64,000 nt of DNA from Oopsacas minuta (lineage: Eukaryota; Porifera; Hexactinellida; Lyssacinosida; Leucopsacidae). Shown here piece after piece: positions 55,901-64,000 of this stretch. A program made the position numbers and the translations under genes. Where the stretch lies: assembly GCA_024704765.1 (NCBI GenBank), contig JAKMXF010000321.1:1268321-1332320 (forward strand), given 5' to 3'. The stretch's first letter is position 1. Every line of letters begins with the position of its first letter. Below the pieces are notes generated by a model. It saw only the letters and a list, made by a program, of their open reading frames with translations. It was not told the origin of the DNA and made no database searches.

Positions 55901-56918
55901 TGTGCAACTTAGATATAATACAACTAAGACTCGAAATCATGAACTTAGCTTCGGTCTCTTGAAATTCTGCTCGGCTTTTCTTGTATACATCCTGCATCCT
56001 CTTCTCCTCTTTATCGTCAAGAGATAGCGTTTGGGTTTTAGCAACTGTATCTGTGAAATAAGTTGGACAATTTGGAAAGATACTAGGAACTGCAAATTTC
56101 TTAAGAACAAATTTTTTCCTGGGCATCTTGATCATCTCAACTCCGTTATAGTATTCAATATTCCTCTCGATATCTTCTTCACGAAATGATGTATACAGAC
56201 CTATAAAGATGGAAATAATTATACTATATCACAGACAAATTTCTATAACAACTTACCAAAATCGTTTATTCTCCTCATAGTCTCCTTTCGGTCGAGGAAT
56301 CGCTCGAAACCACTTTTCACGAGTTTCAATATCAGTAGGAAAGGAAAAAGTAGGCACATATGAATCACCTTGACTGTGATAATTCGACTTACAACCAGGT
56401 ACTAGGCATGTCATGTTGAATATGTGATGATGCGGTACAAATCTTGCAGTAATTTGAAGAAACGAAAATACTTACAATAATTATTATATATTATCAACAT
56501 TGAATACAAAATCTATGGGTGGGTAAAATATTTTTCATATTAAGACGTTTAAGACACAAAATTTCAGAAGTAATCACAAATATTGACGCTAATACATAGT
56601 TTGCATGTTGCTACATAAGATCACTATCCTCATAATGAATTATACATATTCTTAGAGCACTATAGGCGATTAATTCGCGCGAACAATACGACTGAATTGG
56701 ATATTCAAACATGTGCAAAACTGAAGTCTTATTAATCTGGCAAAATTATACCAAAATATGTTCTAAGGAGTAAGCAGTTGTTGGATACACATAAATGTTG
56801 AAATCACTTTGATATATAAGAAATACAAAAGTTATGATGTAAAGTAGTCCGATGGTAATGACAATCCATGGTCCAAATTTCGATAGAGTGTCATTGCCTT
56901 CGTATACAGAATGCTATG
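52990..56918 (-). mobile_element. P/THAP element, copy 2, inverted
   Basis: This is an almost identical copy of the element at 41746-45679 in the opposite orientation. Its right end reads, reversed, CATAGCATTCTGTATACGAA. The left end keeps the inner inverted repeat (GCAATGGCAC, TTTTGGACCATGG), but the outer 15-20 bases have diverged, and no target duplication is visible. The two copies form an inverted pair with about 7.3 kb between them. Confidence 0.85.
53527..56414 (-). pseudogene. P-element/THAP transposase, copy 2
   Basis: The gene layout equals copy 1. The THAP exon runs from 56414, followed by the 113-residue segment (55794-56135), the catalytic-region segment MLKVKNSIGLESDYTKILKE (54711-55352), a 151-residue segment (54259-54714) and the C-terminal segment (53527-53937). 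Two homopolymers are one base different from copy 1 and keep the frame open further here. The breaks after the THAP exon, at the end of the 151-residue segment and at the later stop are the same as in copy 1. Amino-acid differences between copies are few, for example N to G and H to Y near ELPNGWLFYRP. It is unlikely to encode an active protein. Confidence 0.82.
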
Positions 56919-57219
56919 GTGATAGCTTCAAATTACATTCGATTCCTCTCTGTGTACATCTGATGTTTTGATTATGTGATCATAATCGATCCTTGGTTTT
57001 GTATATCTGGTGTGTGGGTTGAACACAAGTTATTATATATATTTATCCCAGCCCAACGGATCTCTCTATTAAGTGCGACAGTGTGTAAATATCAGTATGT
57101 TTTGGAATATTTCTAACTATGATACTATAATTGAATAAATCACCAATCAAACTCCACTGATCCTCTTAGTTCTCGATAACACGTTACTAGTGTTGATGCT
57201 TTGTCTAAGCCTAAACCTA

Positions 57220-58563
57220 CAGGGTGTTGAAGAAATTGTTTTCCTCTCATATAATCGTTAATTTCTAAGTAACAGTTTTAAACAGACACTCTATTCATTT
57301 TCCAATGTACCCTCCCTTTAACTGAATACATTTGTTAATACGATTTGGCATGCCAGCAATGAGTTTGTCTATAGTTTCAGGAGTTATCTCTCTCCAAGCT
57401 TGAATCAGCTGTTTCTGAAGCATTATTAGATTTGTTGGGCGTTCCATTGTTTCTAGCCTTGTTTGTAAAATTCCCCAGAGATTTTCGATTGGTCTTAAAT
57501 CAGGCGAATTGGCAGGCCAGATGCTTTTCTCCCAGAATTTGCATACATTATTTTTGTGCCATTCTTGACATTTTTTTGAGGTGTGGGCTGATGCTCCATC
57601 TTGCTGGAAAATCGCCTTAGACATGTCGGGCAACATCTTTTTCTCTAATACACTCCCTGTAACACTCTTCCGATGCATTACAGAGGTTAGTGTCTTTTTC
57701 AGAATCTCCTCTATGTAATATTCAGTTGTAACAGTTTGACCTGGGGGTATGATATTGAGTTCTGATAAAGCTCGATAGGACATAACCCCCCACACTTGTA
57801 ATTTTCCTGGAAATTTTACACTCTCATAATGCGGGACTTTATCATGCAATCTGACCAAATTAGAACTTTCTGGCGGTAGGGAGATGAAATAATTCGAAGG
57901 GTGATTCATCTGAGAATAATACTTGCTGCCAATCATCAACTGACCAATTTCTCCACCCCTGGCAGAATTTCAATCGAGCGATTCTATGATTTTCGGCCAA
58001 TCGTGATTGAACCTGAGGTTTATAAGGTTTGAGTCTGAGATTTTTCCATAGATAGCTATGAACGGCAACATGTGAAGCCGGAAAACCTTTAGATTTCAAG
58101 ATATGGGATAATTTCAGTGTGGATCATTGCATTTTTCCAATGTTTTTCTTCAAGACAACTTTTGAGATTCATCCTATCACCGTTTTCTTCCCTCGGCCAC
58201 TTCTGTTTGTAAGAGAATCCCCCTTCTTAAAACGTAACCACCATCCACGAACGGTTCGCACACTGACACCAATATTATTCGACGCCTGTCTTTGAGTCAT
58301 TCCACCCTTTAACATGCCCATGCCTGATGACGCAAAGTGATACTGGCTTCCTTGGCCATCTATTTTAACAGTTTTGTTAGAAACAAAATACAACATTCGT
58401 CAATCTAAAGAGTAAACACAACATTCCAAAAATATATTTATGTACTGTCCACACATACAGTTACATTGTATTTTCTCAAGCAAATAGTACAAAGTACATT
58501 AGAACATAGGATATGGTTATATTGTATGTTCAAAATAGAGGAAAACAATTTCTTAACACCCTG
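57220..58563 (-). mobile_element. Tc1 transposon inserted in hAT gene
   Basis: The inverted ends are CAGGGTGTTGAAGAAATTGT and, reversed, CAGGGTGTTAAGAAATTGTT, with TA on both sides (57218-57219 and 58564-58565). Its 1344 bp is a typical Tc1 length. It interrupts the last part of the hAT relic, which resumes on the other side. Confidence 0.88.
57295..58396 (-). pseudogene. Tc1 transposase, frameshifted
   Basis: Three minus-strand frames make up the protein. The helix-turn-helix ASNNIGVSVRTVRGWWLRFK lies at 58396-58169, followed by GRGKK. The middle part has VLFSDESPFELF with the first catalytic D (58099-57860). The C-terminal part (57939-57295) has FQQDGASAHTSKK with the second D and ANSPDLRPIENLWGIL with the E, 34 residues apart. 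Frame changes near 58165 and 57900 break the gene. Confidence 0.85.
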
Positions 58564-59500
58564 TATTTCTAAGTGTGGTCTGGACGAAAATTAAATTCGA
58601 GAAAATTCGCTCAATAGATGCAAAACTTGCTGGCAGGTGGAGTAGAAGAAGGGCTAATTCACATAACTCAGGATTCACATCTTTGTAGGTCTTTGTTATG
58701 CATGACCACCATATGTGTGGCTCTACCTTCTCGAGAAAAGTTTCTTTGAACATATGCTGTGGAAATGGATCTACTTCTGCCTGGAATGCAAACAAATCAC
58801 TTACTACTCCATGCCACTTGCTAGTAACCAAATCGTTAATAGATTTCAATTGTTCTTTATTTTAGACCTCTTCTTCGGTATTTTAGGGTGTAAGCAGAAT
58901 GCAAAAAAATGGAATTGAGTCATTGCTTGGTTGATGCGAAGATTGCCCTTTTCTTGCTAAGGGTTTATTAATTCGCCATTAAGTAGTGTTAACCAGATGT
59001 GACAGGCATCAGCGATATTAGAATTTTCTGATTGAAGAGTATTTAGGCCATTAGAAATTGGTTGTAGTTGATCAGAATTGCTTATAATACTCTATATTCG
59101 AGCTTCTAGAAAATCTTCATGTTGAGCATTGATCATTAAATAAAATGGTCTCTTCTTGTTAAAAATAGTAATACACTCGAACTGACTATTCCATAGTGGC
59201 CCAGTATTGAAATGGTTGCCTATAATTTTTCTTTTGTTTTATTTTCTCCGTAAAAGCCCTGCAGCCAAAACTGGATAGAAGTAAAGTGATATAGTGTATG
59301 AGAAATATTGAAGATATTCGTCGGGTGTGCTTCTCCCCTTTGCTAATCAATCGGACGCCAAGTGCCACTATTTCACACTGGTCAAACTTTTGTCTGGCCT
59401 CTAGCAAAATTATGAATGAAAGGTGCCAAAATTTTTACACATTTCGAAAGAGAATAAATTCTATACCTTCGTACTCTTCTATCATTGTCACACTTTGATT

Positions 59501-60349
59501 AAGTTAGCATACACACCATCTAAATTAATAATTTATCCATTTATACCAGCACATTGCATATTGTAGGGCAGTAGCCATGAAAGTACAAGTGGTCCGGTTT
59601 GTTACAGCAATAAATACCAGGTCAGGTAAGGCTATATTAGCCGACCGAGTAGCCAGGTTGAACTGTACAATGGTAACCTGACCGATTGGTGACATATTGG
59701 AAAATTGCAGGCAAAAGTAGTCAGGTTGAAACCTGACCAACCGGACCGGTGACTATGGCCCTTTATTGGCATTAGTCCCTCTGATTAAAAGGCTCGACAC
59801 ATTTATCTTTTAGGCATTTAGGTACAGGAATCACAGGGTCATATATATGAACGTTAGAAAAGACAGCTACTATGAATGAGCCGGTGGTATATGTAGCAAC
59901 CTAAATGTGCGAAAATGTGCTTTTGTTTAATTAATATTATTGAGTCTGACTGAATGGTAGAAAATAGAAAAATGGTGGAAAACTTGGAAAATTACTCATT
60001 ATATAAATAGTGGCACTCGATGAAATTTTGATAAGGAGTACCAAAAATGCACAAATTTATAACAACATCAATGTTTCACGCTGATCATTATCTGATAAGG
60101 ATCAGTCGGATTATAGTTCATTTGCCCCTCTTCTAGTACAGTCAGGGGCCGGGCCCAGCAATGGGTTCAATCCATGAATGGAATTTGGATTTGTGTTTCA
60201 AGCTTCATTCCCATTCAGAATGGGAATGGGAATTAAGTCCTTGATTCCTGGAAATAAATGGCTGAGAATGAGGATTAAGTCCGAAAAATTGACTTCGGAT
60301 TGGGAATTGAAGGAATTAATTCTGAATTGAATCCGTCTTTGTCAGCAAC
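59501..60349. other. Intergenic, nothing recognised
   Basis: No gene is supported. Words such as AGGTTGAA and ACCTGACC recur between 59620 and 59745 and may belong to a degraded inverted repeat. GAATGGGAATGGGAATT repeats occur at 60215-60330. Confidence 0.35.
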
Positions 60350-61868
60350 GTAAGCATTGTGATATTCACACCTTTTCATATATGGTAATATTATCAATAC
60401 ATCGACATCAGTTAGCTTTAGACATATATAATTTACTATGTTCACTCGAGCCGAATAAATATCCTACATAATTGTAAAAATACATGTTATTAGTCCAGAC
60501 AAGCATTTTTTCGAAATGTGCCAATGTAATAACTTAGTAAGCACTAATTTAGCGAAATAATTACTCTAAGTTGATCTATCTTAGATGCTATGTAATGTGA
60601 TAAATATCGATCTTTAATCAAATTGTAGAAATACCAAACCAACTAAAACCTTCTCTGCAAAATTAGAAAAAATTGAAATGACAAAGATAGCATGTTTCTG
60701 AGTTAGAGTAGAGACCATGGATGACCTATGTTTATTACAAGTATATGGGAAGTTGGAAAATGTACTAAAAGGACAGGGAATTTGGATATGCTCTATATAT
60801 TGGCTATCCTAATTGGACCATAATTTCAAACGATTATCGAATTATAAGTGGATAATGACAAAACATGTGTCATCCATGGTCTCTACTGTAACTCAGAAAC
60901 GTGCTAACCTTGTCATAACAAATTTTGTATATTTTCTGCAGAAAAGGTTTTAGTTGATTTGGCATGACAACAATTTGATCAAAGATCAATATTTTTGCCA
61001 CATAGCATCTAAGATAGATCAATTTAGAGTGATAAATTTCGCTAAATTGGTGCTTACCAAGCTATTAAATTGTCACATTTCGAAAAATATGCTTTCCTGG
61101 ACTATTGACATGTATTTCTCCATTATGTAGGATATCCATTTAGCTCGAAGTGAAATTAGTTCATTTTGTATGTATAATGCTATCTGATGTCGCAGGGCCG
61201 TAGCTAGGGGGGCTGAGCCCCTCTAGCAAATTTAACCACCCCGTAAATTTTTGCTAAGCTATAGTGATCTTTACTATCTTAGATCTTAAATATTAGTTAA
61301 ATCAAGGAAATATTTGTGAATATGTTAAATTGACTAACATTTTAGTTATCTAATTCCTCTTGCGATAGATATACTTAATTATATGGATGCTTTTGCAGCG
61401 ACCATTAAAATAATTTTTTGTTTTTATATGACCACAACATATATTCCTTCCAGTTTGATTACATTTTATGTGCGAATAGTGAAATCATTCCTCATATGGC
61501 TATAATCACTATTCCAGGAAGTAGGATAGAAGTCTCCGTTTATTTTAGATAATATTTAAATTTATGAGATTAAAATAGATTTGTAGTTCATTGGAAGTCA
61601 CAATGTACACGATTACTACTAAGCGAAAATATAGAATGCCAGAGTTGTCTGAATATTTATGAACTAAGTAATGTTACCTTTCCCCAAAGTAGCTAGGGAG
61701 TTTGGGTATGGGCCTACCCCAAAAATAGATATAAAATTCTTAAGTATCCAAGCCCCCTAAAGTTTACTTAGTCTCTTCTAACACTACGCTCTGGCTACGG
61801 CCCTGTGATGTCGATGTATTAATGATATTACCATATATGGAAATGTGTGAATATCGCATTTCTTAAAT
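60350..61868. mobile_element. Fold-back element with nested hAT
   Basis: The left arm (about 60350-60740) and the right arm (about 60840-61192 plus 61806-61868) are inverted copies. Shared inverted words include TTTAGCGAAAT, GATCTATCTTAGATGCTATG, AACTAAAACCTT and GAGTAGAGACCATGGATGA or its variant. A hAT sits in the right arm. A fragment of the same family lies at 8596-8677. It is non-coding. Confidence 0.78.
61193..61805. mobile_element. Non-autonomous hAT, 613 bp
   Basis: The ends CAGGGCCGTAGCTAG and, reversed, CAGGGCCGTAGCCAG are inverted. A perfect 8-bp duplication TGATGTCG flanks the element (61185-61192 and 61806-61813). It is of the same family as 12776-13617 and carries no transposase. 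Confidence 0.88.
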
Positions 61869-62003
61869 TCTACAGGTATTTCCTGTAAACCAACAGTTCT
61901 AAATGGTGACTTTCTTAGTCGGTAGGTATGTATATATATACACATATATGCGCTCGCGAAATTCAGACACAAGTACGCTGAGTCCGAATTTCGCACTTTC
62001 AAG

Positions 62004-62080
62004 TTTTTCATATGTAAATGTATTGGTGATTATGAATATAAAGTAAACAAAATATCAAATTTCAAAATATTGGTAGAGAC
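62004..62080. repeat. Fragment of 26-kb fold-back family
   Basis: CATATGTAAATGTATTG and ATATAAAGTAAACAAA followed by CAAATTTCAAAATAT match the left arm of the element at 25724-26770 (near 25945-26010). Confidence 0.55.
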
Positions 62081-63737
62081 TTTCTCTCACAGACATGTAG
62101 GGTATCAGATAACGCTGAATCCGGTTGCCTAGGGGAAAACTACGTTGGTACAGCCGGTAATTTGAGATTTTTAATTATGCACCAAGGTCAATTTTGAAAC
62201 CTCTACGATCTAGCTATTTTCCGAGTCAGTGATGTCTAATTTGGTTACAGTGACGATAAAGCTATTTTCGCTGCTATGTATTTATCCAACAAGTTCAATT
62301 TGGTTGTAAGGACGACCCTGAGGTTCAAGCTAATTAAATTCTTTCTCATTCCTTTTTGATCTGTCTTAATCTTATCGACCTCATTTCGACGTCCCTTAGC
62401 CAGACTCGCCCCCACACGACAAACTCTGGCTCCTATACACTCACCACTGACAGAAATTCATTTCACCCCCTAAAGGAACTAGTTCCCTACTACCACTGAG
62501 GAAAAAAAGTATTCTCCGATCCTCAAAAACTCGCCAAACAACTCCTACCATCTCAAGAAATTTTCTTCCACTCCGGCGAATTCGCGGAAAAGAAGGTGAT
62601 TCGATGAATTTTTATCAAATCGTTATTATAACTTTAACCTAAAAATACCAGCGGAATAGTGTGTTTATTGATTTTGGTACCGAATAAACTTGTCATCTCT
62701 CAGACCCTCAAGGAAATTAGTGTAGAGAGTGTGAGTTTGGTTGGAGAAAACTAATCACCTGTAAAAAACAGAAATATGGGCCCCCTTGGTTAGGATTGAA
62801 ATGAAGAGGATAGTTTATCGCAGTATACAATACATTTCTATTTTGTTGCATCCATTGATAGAGAATAGTTCTGTTATTATACATATATAAATCAACGATA
62901 CTCTTTTCTTTCTTATTTTCTTTAGACAAAAGTGATAGAAGTAAGTGTATCGTGACTATTTGCTTGTGAAGCTTCGGACACAGTGCTGTTATTAGGTGAG
63001 GCCGTTAGTCAGTAAAGGATCTAGTTTCAATTTATGTGTGGTAATTAATTATTGGTACTTATGTATGTATTCTTTTGACGGAGCCAGGATCTAAAATCGA
63101 GAGTTAGCTTTTAGGGATACAGTCAACATCCGTTAACTCGAACCTCAGGAGAAGTCAAAATGAGTTCGAGATAGAGAGTGTTCGAGTAAACGGATGGCCA
63201 ATTTAAGCTCCCAATTTCCCCTACTTCACTTTTTCAAATGATTAAGAGCCCGAAATATTTATTGCATATACGTAGCTCCCTGGAAACGAAAATTAGTGTG
63301 GGCGTACGTCTTAAGCCGAGTAAGTACTAACCTAGTTCTACTGTATTATTCAACATCATTTAACACGAGTTATGGAAAATCAAAGAATCGAAATCATGTA
63401 TAGGAAAGAGTTCACCCACATTAGCCTGCAAAACGAAAATAGAAACATATAGAATATAAAAATAATTAAATGATAGTTCATACAGAAAACTCGAAATAAA
63501 TAAGAAAAATGTTGAAAATATCTTTGCTAAGTACGTACATCGAAACTAGACAAATCGTAAGAGAAGAGTCCAAATAAATATTGAAAAAAAATAGATTATA
63601 CGAGTCGGATATTTTGATCCAATGCCTGGAGAGTTTGGGAATCAGTTTACTACAACCATCTGCTGAAACCAGGTTGTGACTTGGAAAGAGATTTAAAATA
63701 ATAATATAATTAAGCAGCACCTTCGATCATATACATA
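62081..63737. other. Intergenic, Tigger-type remnant near end
   Basis: No gene is recognised. At 63119-63345 a degraded Tigger-type repeat runs from CAGTCAACATCCGTTAACTC to a right end containing GTTCTACTGTA. Its halves resemble different families, so it may be a composite. Confidence 0.4.
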
Positions 63738-64000
63738 GCCGTAGACAAGGGGGGGCTTAAGCCCCCCCAAATTTTGCCTCATCAATTCCCGAAAATTCTT
63801 GAAAACATATGTGAAATTATGCTTTATTAATAATTCATGAAGTTATTTCGGATATCTTCCAAACAAACGCATCCTACTCTCATTACAAGTAACAAATTCA
63901 CTTACTAATTCTTTTAATGGTAAACCGTCCGTTCTTTGTTTGTGCACATGAAGTAACAAGCACCAATTCAATCGTGCTTGGCATGTAGTTGTACGCAGCC
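63738..64000. repeat. hAT-like end running off the window
   Basis: AGCCGTAGACAAGGGGGGGC followed by TTAAGCCCCCCCAAA resembles the left end of the CAGGGCCGTAG hAT family (12776, 61193), with the first bases altered. The other end would lie beyond the window. Confidence 0.4.

Larger units (their letters stand above)
57140..59500 (-). pseudogene. hAT transposase relic split by Tc1
   Basis: On the minus strand degraded frames give IADACHIWLTLLNGELI (about 59010) and VDPFPQHMFKETFLEKV (about 58750). The hAT dimerisation motif LLLHLPASFASIERIFSN follows, then FVQTTLRN (ending about 58566). After the Tc1 element the relic continues GLDKASTLVTCYRELRG and EFDW to a stop at 57140. The upstream part to about 59500 has stops and frameshifts. 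The C-terminal wording fits hAT transposases of the LRNRLG...KC type. Terminal repeats of this copy were not found. Confidence 0.7.

Noticed and set aside
41746-56918. Reading the two P copies plus the middle as one giant composite transposon
   Set aside because: Copy 1 has its own CCTCAAC duplication inside the KDZ frame, and the KDZ ends enclose only copy 1, so independent insertions explain the layout better.

Overview
This is an AT-rich, repeat-dominated stretch of an animal nuclear genome. The reasons are a LRRK2-type multidomain kinase with animal-only architecture, short GT-AG introns (56-121 bp where readable), a BEN-domain gene, a 5S rRNA gene, and a set of animal-type DNA transposons (hAT, Tc1/mariner, pogo/Tigger-like, P/THAP, KDZ-like). 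No bacterial or organelle gene organisation is present. I cannot name the species; an invertebrate, possibly an early-branching one, is the most I would infer.

Host-type genes are few. A BEN-domain protein is on the minus strand at 2105-3028. A 5S rRNA gene is on the plus strand at 15944-16060. The main gene is a minus-strand LRRK2-like gene at 28556-36313: about 2585 codons without an intron, in the order armadillo-like, ankyrin, LRR, Roc, COR, kinase, WD40. Its kinase motifs look intact, but every nucleotide-binding motif of the Roc GTPase is altered. Just upstream on the same strand is a probable spliced gene with no recognised family (36504-37089).

The rest is mostly transposon sequence. 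From 1 to 28 kb there are hAT elements with their 8-bp target duplications, a mariner with a full reading frame but a substituted catalytic residue (8678-10012), a Tc1 copy (22305-23651), a minisatellite (23.8-24.3 kb), long fold-back elements, and a Tigger-type element carrying a nested hAT (26885-28308).

From 40.7 to 52.1 kb is a three-level nest. A Tc1 relic is split by a 10.6-kb element with inverted ends (41202-51825). That element carries a KDZ/HMGXB3-type transposase pseudogene facing a Ulp1-protease plus PHD-finger pseudogene. The transposase reading frame is itself split by a 3.9-kb P/THAP element with a visible target duplication, and an intron holds a further hAT MITE. A second, almost identical P/THAP copy lies inverted at 52990-56918. 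A hAT transposase relic split by a Tc1 follows (57.1-59.5 kb), then a long fold-back element with a hAT in one arm (60.35-61.87 kb).

All functions are read by eye from motifs; no database search was done. Exon borders and element ends are best readings, and frameshifts in the pseudogenes could partly reflect assembly error.
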